The notes below the pieces were generated by a model. It saw nothing but the letters and a program-made list of their open reading frames with translations. It searched no databases and was not told the origin of the DNA. Below, one piece after another: positions 1 through 7,913 of a DNA stretch of 64,000 nucleotides. Within the stretch, counting starts at the first letter, position 1, and each line of letters starts with the position of its first letter. A program made the position numbers and the translations under genes. The DNA comes from Chryseobacterium sp. IHB B 17019 (lineage in GTDB: Bacteria > Bacteroidota > Bacteroidia > Flavobacteriales > Weeksellaceae), in NCBI RefSeq assembly GCF_001456155.1, contig NZ_CP013293.1, positions 3,968,001-4,032,000 on the forward strand, in the 5' to 3' direction.

Positions 1-526
1 GAACCTGGTGAAGAGATTCCGGATTTAGGCTCCAGAAATCCCACATCATGGTTGCGCTTTTCAGATTCGTTTTCGGAACTCTTTTTTGGGTATGTATGAA
101 ATCTGGAAATTTTTTAGCATCTTTAATAAAGAAAACAGGGGTATTGTTTCCTACCAGATCCCAGTTTCCGTCTTCTGTATAAAATTTTAAAGCAAAACCT
201 CTAGGATCTCTTGCCGTATCTGCGCTTCCTTTTTCGCCTCCAACAGTGGAAAAACGAGCAAACATCCTGCATGAGTTTCCAACTTTAGAAAATAGTTTTG
301 CTTTTGTATATTGACTGATATCGTGTGTCACGGTAAATGTTCCATACGCACCGCTTCCTTTTGCATGAACAATCCTTTCAGGGATTCTTTCTCTTACAAA
401 ATGCGCCAGATTTTCCTGAAGTATAAAATCCTGCAACAAAACCGGGCCTCTTGGGCCGACTGTCTGTGAATCCTGATGTTCAAAGTAAGGAGAGCCGTTG
501 CTTAACGTTAATTTTTTAGAATCCAT
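1..526 (-). CDS. katA: Catalase, N-terminal part (cut by window edge)
   Basis: Haem catalase that disproportionates hydrogen peroxide. The 175 visible codons begin [11 protein letters not shown] and contain the catalase core start: the distal-haem His in [10 protein letters not shown], the [13 protein letters not shown] block, the [10 protein letters not shown] block and the catalytic Asn in GNNTPVFF. The start at 526 fits the usual catalase N-terminus. The gene runs off the left edge, so the C-terminal two thirds cannot be judged. oxyR lies about 690 bp away in the opposite direction, which suggests peroxide control, but no OxyR operator could be made out. Confidence 0.95.
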   Translation of the reverse strand, partial: MDSKKLTLSNGSPYFEHQDSQTVGPRGPVLLQDFILQENLAHFVRERIPERIVHAKGSGAYGTFTVTHDISQYTKAKLFSKVGNSCRMFARFSTVGGEKGSADTARDPRGFALKFYTEDGNWDLVGNNTPVFFIKDAKKFPDFIHTQKRVPKTNLKSATMMWDFWSLNPESLHQV

Positions 527-691
527 ATGCTTATGATTTGTATGAATAATTTCTTAATTGCATTCGATGATGTAAAGGTAGTAAATATCAAATTTACTTG
601 AGGTTTGTATAGGTATAATAGATTTTATTAATCTTATAGTATTGTAAAAATAAAAGAGCCATTACCGGCCCTTTGTTTATAACTGTCTGAA

Positions 692-912
692 CTATTCGTA
701 AGTGTATAATCTTTTATAATCAAGTAAATCATTGATAGTAATATGGCGTTTTATATCATCCAGCCATGGCTGTAATGTCCGTTTATAAAAATAACGTCAT
801 TAAATAATCCAAAAGAATCATTTTGCAAATTTCTTCTAATCTCTACCTGTGCTTCATTAAAATTGTAATGAAGCGGATAGCTGCTTTCTTGGTTTAGTTT
901 TTTTGAGTCCAT
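692..912 (-). pseudogene. Small frameshifted gene between katA and oxyR
   Basis: From the ATG at 912 a frame runs 53 codons and stops at 751. In another frame, protein-like sequence continues from about 800 (YKRTLQPWLDDI) and ends KRLYTYE at a stop at 692. Joining the frames near 785-800 gives a hydrophilic product of about 72 residues, so one indel probably splits the gene. Its first six residues, MDSKKL, match the start of katA. I recognise no family. A real 53-residue protein with a chance second frame, or a sequencing error, are alternatives. Confidence 0.4.
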
Positions 913-1213
913 AAGTTAAAATGTTATATTATTGATATTTTTTTCATGGAGTACTAATTTAGCTTAATATTTGAATAAATAAACATAAATCACCAAAAAG
1001 TTACTTATTTTAAAATTGTTTGCTGCTGATTATTAGATAATTGTATAGTATGAATAAATGACTGCATATCCTTGTTGATAGGCATTACCTTTCATTATCT
1101 ATTTGAATTATTATTAAAAACTGAAACTGCTAAAGGCTTCAGTGAAAATTACTTTAATTTTTAATTACTAATAGCAAAAACATCATATCTTTGTAATAGA
1201 TAATATTAATTAG
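913..1213. other. Intergenic region upstream of oxyR
   Basis: About 300 bp of AT-rich sequence with no convincing coding frame. The only element I can name is a -7-like box near the oxyR start, listed separately. Confidence 0.5.
1186..1193 (+). promoter_or_regulatory. Probable -7 box of oxyR promoter
   Basis: TATCTTTG matches the Bacteroidota -7 consensus TAnnTTTG and lies 20 bp before the oxyR start codon. No clear TTG -33 element is present at the expected distance, so transcription may need an activator or start elsewhere. Confidence 0.45.
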
Positions 1214-2164
1214 ATGAACATTCAGCAACTGGAGTATCTTATCGCTGTAGATAAGTACAAACATTTTGGTAAAGCAGCTCAGGCATGTTTTATTACACAA
1301 CCAACGCTAAGTGCAATGATACAGAAATTTGAGGATGAACTGGATGTGAAAGTTTTCGATAGGACTACACACCCGATTCGTACCACAGATGTGGGCCTTC
1401 AGATCATCGATCAGGCAAAGGTTATCATAGAGTCTGTCAATGAGCTGAAGAATAAAGCCAATCTGCTAAATAATATTTTAGGAGGCACCATCAATATCGG
1501 AATCATCCCTACCGTTTCTTCTTTTATTTTACCTACTGAGATTTTTAAGTTTTTGGAAGACAACCCGAAAATCCAGATGAATGTAAAAGAGATGACCACG
1601 GATAATATTATTAAGGCATTGAAAGCCGGAGAGCTGGATGCCGGAATTATCTCTACACCTTATGATACGGCTGATGAATTCTATCAGGACTTCCTTTTTA
1701 ATGAAGAATTGATGATCTACAGCTCCGATACTGAGGCCAACAAGAAAAATTCTTACGTAGTTCCTGAGGAATTAAATGTAGAAAAAGTATGGCTTCTTGA
1801 AGAAGGAAACTGTCTGAGAAATCAATTTGAAAATATCTGTCACCTGAAGGAAAATACTTTGAAGCCTAAAAATCTGGATTTCTTAGCTTCAAATATCCAG
1901 ACGTTGGTACACATGGTAGATAAAGTGGGAGGAATCAGTATCCTGCCTGAGTTGGCATTGAGCCAGCTTTCTGAACGCCAAAAAGAAAATGTTTTCAGAT
2001 TTAAAAAGCCTTTCCCATACAGAGAAATAAGTATTATTTACTACAAACCGACATTTAAGCAGAAAATTATTGATGAATTATCACATTCTATCAGAGCTGC
2101 ATTAGAGAAAAAGCTTAATTATCATGAAAGTCCTAAAGAATTTGTGAGCATAAAACCACAATAG
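1214..2164 (+). CDS. oxyR: Peroxide-sensing LysR-type regulator OxyR
   Basis: Transcription activator of hydrogen peroxide defence genes. A LysR helix-turn-helix occupies residues 1-60 (QLEYLIAVDKYKHFGKAA) and a substrate-binding-like sensor domain covers about 90-300. The sensor motif GNCLRNQFENIC places cysteines at 200 and 209, nine residues apart. This is the spacing of the disulphide pair C199/C208 in E. coli OxyR, so redox sensing is well supported. Length (316 aa) is normal. The catalase gene to the left, transcribed away from it, is the expected target. Confidence 0.93.
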   Translation: MNIQQLEYLIAVDKYKHFGKAAQACFITQPTLSAMIQKFEDELDVKVFDRTTHPIRTTDVGLQIIDQAKVIIESVNELKNKANLLNNILGGTINIGIIPTVSSFILPTEIFKFLEDNPKIQMNVKEMTTDNIIKALKAGELDAGIISTPYDTADEFYQDFLFNEELMIYSSDTEANKKNSYVVPEELNVEKVWLLEEGNCLRNQFENICHLKENTLKPKNLDFLASNIQTLVHMVDKVGGISILPELALSQLSERQKENVFRFKKPFPYREISIIYYKPTFKQKIIDELSHSIRAALEKKLNYHESPKEFVSIKPQ

Positions 2165-2224
2165 CTTTGTTGTTAACGCTTTATAAACCATTAATTTAAA
2201 GAAATAAAAATTAGTAAACAAAAG

Positions 2225-2256
2225 TTTTGAGTATTAAAAAATAGTACTTAAATTTG
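2225..2256 (+). promoter_or_regulatory. metK promoter (Bacteroidota type)
   Basis: TTTTG at 2225-2229 is followed after 19 bp by TAAATTTG at 2249-2256, a full match to the TTG / TAnnTTTG promoter of this phylum. The expected transcript start near 2263 leaves a leader of about 135 nt before metK, which contains the riboswitch-like element. Confidence 0.75.
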
Positions 2257-2270
2257 CCAACGTTTACGAA

Positions 2271-2323
2271 CGAGGAAAAATTTGACCTGATTGCAACCTC
2301 TATAAAAATATGCTAAAACAGTA
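2271..2323 (+). promoter_or_regulatory. SAM-II-like riboswitch in metK leader
   Basis: The leader shows the layout of the SAM-II aptamer. GAGG (2272-2275) can pair with CCTC (2297-2300) as stem P1. The loop ends in TTGCAA directly before the 3' strand, and P1 is followed by an A-rich linker (TATAAAAAT) and GCTAAAA (2312-2318). CTG (2287-2289) can pair with CAG (2319-2321) as a pseudoknot. TTGCAA, ATAAA and GCTAAAA agree with the conserved SAM-II core as I recall it. The start of metK, a SAM-producing enzyme, makes feedback by SAM logical. It ends about 75 nt before the start codon, farther than in typical SAM-II elements. Confidence 0.68.
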
Positions 2324-2397
2324 ATCTTTTTTAGTCTTTTCCGGGCAATTTATTCTTATTTTTCTTCGCAATTTTAATCTAAAAAACAAAGAATAAT

Positions 2398-3678
2398 ATG
2401 TCTTATTTATTTACATCTGAATCAGTTTCAGAAGGACATCCGGATAAAATCGCTGATCAGATTTCCGATGCATTAATCGACCACTTTTTAGCTTACGATA
2501 AATCTTCAAAAGTTGCCTGTGAAACACTTGTTACAACAGGGCAGGTAGTTTTGGCTGGTGAAGTGAAATCTGATGCCTACCTTGATGTACAGACTATCGC
2601 AAGAGAAGTGATCAACGGAATCGGATATACGAAAGGTGAATACATGTTCAATGGTGACTCTTGTGGAGTTATTTCTGCCATTCATGAGCAGTCTCCGGAT
2701 ATCAATCAGGGAGTTGACAGAGTGGTAACCGACGAATCTTTTGAAGCTAAGGCAAATGCTCAGGGTGCGGGTGACCAGGGGATGATGTTTGGATATGCAA
2801 CCAACGAAACAGCGAACTACATGCCTTTGGCGCTGGATTTAGCACATACTATTCTTAAAGAACTTTCTGCAATCAGAAGAGAAAATACAGATATTAAATA
2901 CCTTCGTCCGGATGCAAAAAGCCAGGTAACTATTGAATATTCTGATGATCACAAACCAATCAGGATTGATTCTATCGTGGTTTCTACCCAACACGATGAT
3001 TTCGGAGCTGAGGAAGAAATGCTGAACAAAATCCGTGAAGACATCAAAAGTATTTTGATTCCAAGAGTTGTAGCCCAACAGACTGAGGAAATAAAAGTGT
3101 TATTCAACGATCAGATCAAATATCATATCAACCCTACAGGAAAATTCGTAATCGGTGGTCCTCACGGAGATACAGGTCTTACAGGAAGAAAAATCATCGT
3201 TGATACGTATGGTGGAAAAGGTGCTCACGGTGGTGGTGCTTTCTCTGGAAAAGATCCTTCAAAAGTAGACAGAAGTGCTGCTTATGCAACAAGACATATT
3301 GCTAAAAATCTAGTGGCTGCAGGTGTTGCTGATGAGGTTTTGGTGCAGGTTTCTTATGCAATTGGAGTTGCTGAGCCTTGCGGATTGTATATCAATACGT
3401 ACGGAACGGCAAAAGTAGATCTTCACGATGGTGATATCGCGAAAAAAGTGTCTACAATCTTCGATTTAAGACCTTACGCAATCGAACAAAATTTAAAATT
3501 GAGAAATCCTATTTATCAGGATACAGCATCATATGGCCACATGGGAAGAGAGCATTATGTAGCTGACAAAACCTTCAATAAAGGACAGAAAAACGAGTTA
3601 ACTCTTACAGGATTGGAATTCTTTACATGGGAAAAACTTGACAAAGTAGAAGAAATTAAAGCCGCTTTCGGAATTTAA
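2398..3678 (+). CDS. metK: S-adenosylmethionine synthetase
   Basis: Makes S-adenosylmethionine from methionine and ATP in the cytoplasm. The N-terminal [15 protein letters not shown] motif binds ATP and methionine, [12 protein letters not shown] is the second signature, and the glycine-rich [16 protein letters not shown] loop is present. At 426 aa it has normal length. It stands alone between its own promoter and terminator and is probably controlled by the SAM-II-like leader. Confidence 0.97.
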   Translation: MSYLFTSESVSEGHPDKIADQISDALIDHFLAYDKSSKVACETLVTTGQVVLAGEVKSDAYLDVQTIAREVINGIGYTKGEYMFNGDSCGVISAIHEQSPDINQGVDRVVTDESFEAKANAQGAGDQGMMFGYATNETANYMPLALDLAHTILKELSAIRRENTDIKYLRPDAKSQVTIEYSDDHKPIRIDSIVVSTQHDDFGAEEEMLNKIREDIKSILIPRVVAQQTEEIKVLFNDQIKYHINPTGKFVIGGPHGDTGLTGRKIIVDTYGGKGAHGGGAFSGKDPSKVDRSAAYATRHIAKNLVAAGVADEVLVQVSYAIGVAEPCGLYINTYGTAKVDLHDGDIAKKVSTIFDLRPYAIEQNLKLRNPIYQDTASYGHMGREHYVADKTFNKGQKNELTLTGLEFFTWEKLDKVEEIKAAFGI

Positions 3679-3699
3679 TTTTAGACTTAAATAATAAAT

Positions 3700-3734
3700 A
3701 ACTGCTTTATCTTTCCGGTAAGGCAGTTTTTTTT
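3700..3734 (+). terminator. Rho-independent terminator of metK
   Basis: A 12-bp imperfect stem (AACTGC...GCAGTT with two G-U pairs) closes over a short loop and is followed by eight T. It lies 21 bp after the metK stop codon. Confidence 0.85.
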
Positions 3735-3759
3735 AATTTTACACCTAAATAGATTTAAG

Positions 3760-4251
3760 ATGATGAACGCCAGATTCGCGATTACAATATTTTCCGTATT
3801 CTTTCTAAGCATATTTGCTAAAGCTCAGTATACCATGCATAAAATGATAAGTGTAGGATATACCTATCAAAACCAAAGCTTTGGAGAAGTGGGAGGGAAA
3901 TTACTTTTCCTGAAAAACGATGATGTGATTTACCGCTTGGGAGGCTCTGCATTGATGGGTTCAGCCAATTCCAAGTTTGCCATAATGCCAAAATTATCAG
4001 CAGATGTTTTGTTAAATTTTGAAAAAAATGTAGACTTCTATCATTCTTATTATTTCTTAATCGGTGCGGAAGGAACCAATAAATATGTTGCTCCGAAGAT
4101 CGGCGTTACCCTTTTCGGCATATTAGACCTCACCGGCGGCTATGCTTTTCCTATCGGGGACAGCGGAATAAATGGAAAAGAGCTAAAAGGTTTAAATATT
4201 AATTTTACACTAAATGTGCCTACTGTATTCATTCATGACATGTTTAAATGA
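3760..4251 (+). CDS. Putative exported envelope protein, unknown function
   Basis: Residues 1-22 form a Sec signal peptide ending AKAQ. The remaining 140 residues alternate hydrophobic and polar stretches, with many glycines and aromatics (SVGYTYQNQSFGEVGG, GVTLFGILDLTGGYAF). This resembles a small outer-membrane beta-barrel, but the fold is inferred. I recognise no family. Two ATG codons stand side by side at the start. The gene is isolated, preceded by the metK terminator. Confidence 0.7.
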   Translation: MMNARFAITIFSVFFLSIFAKAQYTMHKMISVGYTYQNQSFGEVGGKLLFLKNDDVIYRLGGSALMGSANSKFAIMPKLSADVLLNFEKNVDFYHSYYFLIGAEGTNKYVAPKIGVTLFGILDLTGGYAFPIGDSGINGKELKGLNINFTLNVPTVFIHDMFK

Positions 4252-4380
4252 TTTATTTTAAATTTTTCTCGTAAAAAATTAATAATTGGTTAACAGTTAT
4301 TAATTTTTTATTATATTTACATCATATAAAATTGTACCGCCTATTGATTTGACTTTACTCTGAAGAATTGTTTTGTATTT

Positions 4381-4419
4381 ACAGTTGTCACCAGATAAAA
4401 TATCTGGACGAATGACTGT
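4381..4419 (+). other. Hairpin in leader of the ECF sigma gene
   Basis: A perfect 7-bp inverted repeat (CCAGATA / TATCTGG, 4391-4407) closes a 3-nt loop, and outer arms ACAGT / ACTGT extend it with internal bulges. It ends about 30 nt before the sigma-factor start. No T-run follows, so it is not an obvious terminator and may be a structured 5' leader. Confidence 0.4.
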
Positions 4420-4447
4420 CAGCAAATATTTATTGAGAAGAAAAGTT

Positions 4448-5038
4448 ATGAAATCAAAATCGGATAGTTTACTAATTTCCCTTTACCAGAAAGGAGACGA
4501 AGAGGCGTTGTCAACCCTTATTCATCGTCATCAGAGAGAACTGTTTACATTCATTTTTTACAAAATTAATGATGAAGATCTAGCCAATGATGTATTCCAG
4601 GATACATTCATGAAGATCATTGTAATGTTGAAGGAAGGACGCTACAACGAAGAAGGAAAGTTCATTCTTTGGGCAAAAAGAATCGCCCACAATCTTATTA
4701 TCGACCATTTCAGATCAAAATCAAAAAACATCAAAGTTTCAGAAACTACTTTTGAAACAGATGAATATTCTATTTTTGATCTATTAAGAGAACCTTCGGA
4801 AAATATTGAAGACCAGTTGGTAAGCAATCAGATCCAGGAAGATCTTATGAGAATGCTTCAATTTTTGCCACAAAATCAGCAGGAAGTCATCAAACTTAGG
4901 TTTTTTGACGGATTAAGCTTCAAAGAAATTGCCGATCATACAGACATGAGCATCAATACCACGTTGGGAAGAGTACGTTACGCGTTGATAAACCTGAGGA
5001 AAATCATGGACGAAAATAATATTATCTTGACACGATAG
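4448..5038 (+). CDS. ECF-type RNA polymerase sigma factor
   Basis: Sigma-70 family factor of the extracytoplasmic-function type, 196 aa. Region 2 (about residues 20-90) contains the DLANDVFQDTFMKI and FILWAKRIAHNLIIDHFR segments that bind core polymerase and the -10 element. Region 4 (about 130-185) has LPQNQQEVIKLRFFDGLSFKEIA followed by an HTH. I chose the ATG at 4448 because the open frame above it has only a TTG start and no typical N-terminus. No anti-sigma gene follows; a 44-residue gene does. Confidence 0.9.
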   Translation: MKSKSDSLLISLYQKGDEEALSTLIHRHQRELFTFIFYKINDEDLANDVFQDTFMKIIVMLKEGRYNEEGKFILWAKRIAHNLIIDHFRSKSKNIKVSETTFETDEYSIFDLLREPSENIEDQLVSNQIQEDLMRMLQFLPQNQQEVIKLRFFDGLSFKEIADHTDMSINTTLGRVRYALINLRKIMDENNIILTR

Positions 5039-5086
5039 ATAATAATTTTGGGAAATTCTCGTTTTAAGGAAAAACATTCATCGCCT

Positions 5087-5221
5087 ATGAGAAAAAATGA
5101 TTCCTTAAAAGTGAAAACTTTGAAACCTAAGAAACAAACGATTGAGTTTTTGCTCAATTTTTCAAAGAACCTTGAAGTTGTAAAAACTGAGAGAAAGAGT
5201 TACCCGATTTCCAAAAATTAA
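5087..5221 (+). CDS. Small basic protein behind the sigma factor
   Basis: A 44-codon frame starts 48 bp after the sigma gene: MRKNDSLKVKTLKPKKQ at the N-terminus, then a short amphipathic stretch (IEFLLNFSKNLEVV) and the end RKSYPISKN. The composition is protein-like and very basic. It probably shares the sigma-factor transcript. No recognised family; possibly a small regulator, but that is speculation. Confidence 0.6.
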   Translation: MRKNDSLKVKTLKPKKQTIEFLLNFSKNLEVVKTERKSYPISKN

Positions 5222-5238
5222 AATTAATTTTGTGCTGT

Positions 5239-5934
5239 ATGAAAATTCAGCACATTTTTTTTGACCTGGACAATACGATTTGGGATCACCGCAAGAACGC
5301 TTACCTTACTATCAAAGATCTTTTCGAAAAAGAAGAAATTACTTTAAAATATGCTATTGATTTTGAGGAGTTTCATTCCGTTTATCATGAAATAAACGAG
5401 AGGCTCTGGGAAAAAATCCGCGATGGGATTATTGGTAAGGAATATCTGAGAAAGCACCGTTTTTACGATACTTTTAAACATTTTAATATTGATGATGAAG
5501 AGCTGTCAATGTATTTTGAGGAGCATTTTTTAGATAAAATTCTTAATCATAATGAGTTGGTGGAAAGCGCAGAATATATTTTGGAATATCTTAAAGCTAA
5601 AAACTACATATTGCATATTATTTCCAACGGTTTCAAAGAAGTAACGGAGAGAAAATGCATTTTATCCGGAATTGCTAAATATTTTCAAACCATCACCAGC
5701 GCGGATTCTGTTGGCGTAAGAAAACCGAATCCTAAAATTTTTGAATATTCTTTAGGCTTATCTGATGCCCAAAAAGAAAACAGTATTCTGATCGGGGACG
5801 ATTGGATTGCAGATGTTGTAGGCGCACAAAGTTTTGGAATGGATGTTATTTTCTTTGATGTTCTCAATGAGAACAGGGAGGAAGAAGGATTAAAAGTCAT
5901 TAAACATCTGTTGCAGATTAAAGAATATTTATAA
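5239..5934 (+). CDS. HAD hydrolase, YjjG-like nucleotidase
   Basis: Haloacid-dehalogenase superfamily phosphatase, 231 aa. Motif I FDLDNTIWD (residues 7-15) carries the Asp nucleophile, an alpha-helical cap follows (about 20-90), motif II is the Ser in HIISNG, motif III is the Lys in RKPNPKIF, and motif IV is GDDWIADVVGA. This arrangement fits YjjG-type noncanonical pyrimidine nucleotidases. The substrate is inferred from family only. I prefer the ATG at 5239 over an upstream TTG at 5230. Confidence 0.85.
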   Translation: MKIQHIFFDLDNTIWDHRKNAYLTIKDLFEKEEITLKYAIDFEEFHSVYHEINERLWEKIRDGIIGKEYLRKHRFYDTFKHFNIDDEELSMYFEEHFLDKILNHNELVESAEYILEYLKAKNYILHIISNGFKEVTERKCILSGIAKYFQTITSADSVGVRKPNPKIFEYSLGLSDAQKENSILIGDDWIADVVGAQSFGMDVIFFDVLNENREEEGLKVIKHLLQIKEYL

Positions 5935-5963
5935 AAAACAAGAAGCCTTCATATAAGGCTTCT
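5933..5963 (-). terminator. Terminator hairpin between convergent genes
   Basis: A 9-bp perfect stem AGAAGCCTT / AAGGCTTCT (5941-5963) is followed on the minus strand by a T-rich run (5932-5939). It lies 60 bp past the reductase stop and just after the HAD gene stop, so it may serve both directions. Confidence 0.7.
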
Positions 5964-6023
5964 CATCAAGAAATTTTCATCAGTGTTTGTGTTTTTAGCT
6001 TGTAATTGAAGAATTTCTGTTAT

Positions 6024-6623
6024 TTATATTGAAATATTTTTCATCGCTTTTGCGGCATATTCTTCTTTTAAGTCCGGCTTACTTTGTGCTTCTATCCTGA
6101 AAACTGTAACATCAGTAATGCCGATGAAATCAAGAACGGATCTAAGATAATTTTCAGTATAATCCAGATGTTTTCTAGGGCCTTCACTATAGATACCTCC
6201 TGAAGAAATTGCCAGATATACTTTCTTGCCGGTCACCATTCCCTGAATTCCGCTGGTAGAATGTTGGAAAGTAATATCTTTTCTTATCAGGTGATCCAGC
6301 CATGTTTTTAAAGTAGAAGGAATACCAAAATTGTACATCGGAACATTGATTACAATGACATCGGCATCCATTACCTCGTCCACTACTTTATCGGATAATT
6401 TTAATGCATCTTTCTGCTGCGGTGTTCTTTTTTCATCAGCAGTAAAAAAGGAAGTCATCTGTATTTCTTCAAGGTGAGGAAGTGGCTCTTGTGCTATATT
6501 TCTTAAAGTAACCGTATTGTCGGCGTATTTTTCCTGTAGTTTAGTTACAATGGCATTCCCTAATTTTGTACTTGCTGAAGTGCCATTAACAGGGCTCGAA
6601 ATTATATTTAAAATTTTCATCAT
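6024..6623 (-). CDS. azoR: FMN-dependent NADH azoreductase
   Basis: Flavodoxin-fold quinone/azo reductase of the AzoR (AcpD) family, 199 aa. The N-terminal KILNIISSPVNGTSAS loop binds FMN phosphate. NVPMYNFGIPSTLKTWLDHLIR is the family signature around the isoalloxazine ring, and ISSGGIYSEGP follows. The physiological role is probably two-electron reduction of quinones or nitro compounds. It lies 42 bp behind the secreted isochorismatase gene, and the pair diverges from an HxlR regulator, which suggests induction by reactive electrophiles. Confidence 0.9.
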   Translation of the reverse strand: MMKILNIISSPVNGTSASTKLGNAIVTKLQEKYADNTVTLRNIAQEPLPHLEEIQMTSFFTADEKRTPQQKDALKLSDKVVDEVMDADVIVINVPMYNFGIPSTLKTWLDHLIRKDITFQHSTSGIQGMVTGKKVYLAISSGGIYSEGPRKHLDYTENYLRSVLDFIGITDVTVFRIEAQSKPDLKEEYAAKAMKNISI

Positions 6624-6665
6624 TTTATTATTTATTGTGTTTATACCTCCTGAAGCTATTCGTTT

Positions 6666-7367
6666 TTATTTGTATCCTTTTTTTACGGCATCATTTAATT
6701 GCCAAACTGTTGTAGCAAAATCAAGTCCTAAAACATTATAAACGTCATGAGCCTTAGGATCAGCATTATCTCTTAATAATTCTACTGCTGCAGTTGCATA
6801 GTCCGTTAATGGAATGCCCAAAGTGGTAAGTCTCTGGATACCAGCTACTCTTTTGCTTTCGTTAAATGTCCCTGAGGCATCAAGAATCACTCTTGCATCG
6901 TATCCGGCTTGTGTAGCAGAGATTGCAGGAAGAGAGGCACAAACTTCAAGGGAAATACCCGCAATCAGAATTTGTTTACGTCCTGTTGCCTCCACAGCTT
7001 TTACAACTTTGGGATCATCCCATGCATTGATTACGCTTCTTTTAATGATCGTAACATTCGGTAATGCTGCAGTAAGCTCAGGAATTACCGGGCCCCATAA
7101 ACCGTCAGACCCCACAGCTGTAATAATAACGGGAACTCCCATGATCTGTGCTGCTTTGGCCATTGCTACTACGTTCTTTCTTAGTTCAGCGGTGCTGATA
7201 TCTCTTACTCCGGAAAGAAGTCCAACCTGCTCATCTACTAAAAGTAATACAGTATTTTCTTTTTGAAGGATAGGTGAAGATTTTTGTTTTATGGTTTTTG
7301 TCTGGGCATTAATGTTTATTAATCCCATTAATGCAATTAGTATTAAACTTAAAAATTTTGGTTTCAT
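6666..7367 (-). CDS. Isochorismatase-family hydrolase with signal peptide
   Basis: Cysteine hydrolase of the isochorismatase/nicotinamidase fold, 233 aa. The catalytic triad is visible: Asp in LLLVDEQ, Lys in IIKRSVINAWDD and Cys in ISLEVCASLP, with the cis-peptide region before the Cys. Residues 1-21 are a Sec signal peptide ending NAQ, unusual because most members are cytoplasmic. Substrate unknown. It is first in a two-gene unit with azoR. Confidence 0.87.
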   Translation of the reverse strand: MKPKFLSLILIALMGLININAQTKTIKQKSSPILQKENTVLLLVDEQVGLLSGVRDISTAELRKNVVAMAKAAQIMGVPVIITAVGSDGLWGPVIPELTAALPNVTIIKRSVINAWDDPKVVKAVEATGRKQILIAGISLEVCASLPAISATQAGYDARVILDASGTFNESKRVAGIQRLTTLGIPLTDYATAAVELLRDNADPKAHDVYNVLGLDFATTVWQLNDAVKKGYK

Positions 7368-7389
7368 TTTTTTTCTTAATTTTATATTG

Positions 7390-7397
7390 CAAAGTTA
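7390..7397 (-). promoter_or_regulatory. -7 box for isochorismatase/azoR unit
   Basis: On the minus strand TAACTTTG matches TAnnTTTG, 22 bp before the start codon. The inverted repeat CTATC / GATAG (7426-7441) lies just upstream and could be an operator for the divergent HxlR protein. Confidence 0.5.
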
Positions 7398-7447
7398 GGG
7401 ACAGAAACAGTAGTTTTCTCATTCACTATCTTATAGGATAGGTAATA

Positions 7448-7484
7448 ATCAATACACTAAATAATGATGATCAATACACTAAAT
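7448..7484 (+). repeat. 15-bp direct repeat at the HxlR start
   Basis: ATCAATACACTAAAT occurs at 7448-7462 and exactly again at 7470-7484, 22 bp apart (about two helical turns). The second copy codes for residues 3-7 of the regulator. Same-face spacing suits a dimeric regulator, so autoregulation is a plausible reading. Confidence 0.6.
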
Positions 7485-7862
7485 TTTAATGAAGACTATC
7501 TGGGAAAACTGGAACAGAATATCTGTTATAACAAAATCCTTAATATGGCGGATACCATTGATGTTCTAACAGGAAAATGGAAAATCCCCATCATCATTTG
7601 CCTTTCATTCAAACCAAAAAGGTTCAGTGAAATTTCCAGGGAATTAAAAACAATTACTGACCGGACTTTATCCAAAGAACTGAAATTTCTGGAAGAAAAC
7701 TTACTGATTACAAGAAATATTATTGATGAATACCCTTTGTCAATAGAATATCAGATAACGGAACACGGGCTGTCTCTCACCAAAATTCTTATGATTTTGA
7801 GAGAGTGGGGCGAAATTCACAGAGAAAGAATCCTTGAAAGCCACAGAAGCACTAAAATATAA
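7464..7862 (+). CDS. HxlR-family transcriptional regulator
   Basis: Winged-helix MarR/HxlR regulator, 132 aa. The Cys at 21 (NICYNKIL) is in the position of the conserved redox or electrophile-sensing Cys of many HxlR proteins. VLTGKWKIPIIICL, then RFSEISRELKTITDRTLSKELKFLEE form the HTH and recognition helix, and the wing ends in YQITEHG. It is divergent from the isochorismatase/azoR pair, which is its likely target. Confidence 0.88.
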   Translation: MMINTLNFNEDYLGKLEQNICYNKILNMADTIDVLTGKWKIPIIICLSFKPKRFSEISRELKTITDRTLSKELKFLEENLLITRNIIDEYPLSIEYQITEHGLSLTKILMILREWGEIHRERILESHRSTKI

Positions 7863-7890
7863 AAAGCGGTATCAACATTGTGACACCGCT
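7858..7890 (-). terminator. Terminator of trpS
   Basis: An AGCGGT / ACCGCT stem with an inner TCA/TGA extension (7865-7890) is followed on the minus strand by TTTTTATATTTT. It lies 24 bp past the trpS stop. Confidence 0.75.
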
Positions 7891-7913
7891 CGTTATTATT
7901 TAGATAGAATTAT

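Noticed and set aside
1..526. katA as a truncated pseudogene
   Set aside because: The reading frame is intact to the edge; truncation is due to the window only.
4373..4447. N-terminal extension of the sigma factor from a TTG start
   Set aside because: The extension has no family counterpart and covers a leader hairpin; the ATG at 4448 gives the usual sigma N-terminus.
6814..7266. 150-codon frame on the plus strand
   Set aside because: It is exactly antisense to the isochorismatase gene, whose catalytic motifs are clear; no protein-like features.
7863..7890. Terminator for the HxlR gene (plus strand)
   Set aside because: The T-run is on the minus-strand side of the hairpin, so it mainly serves trpS.
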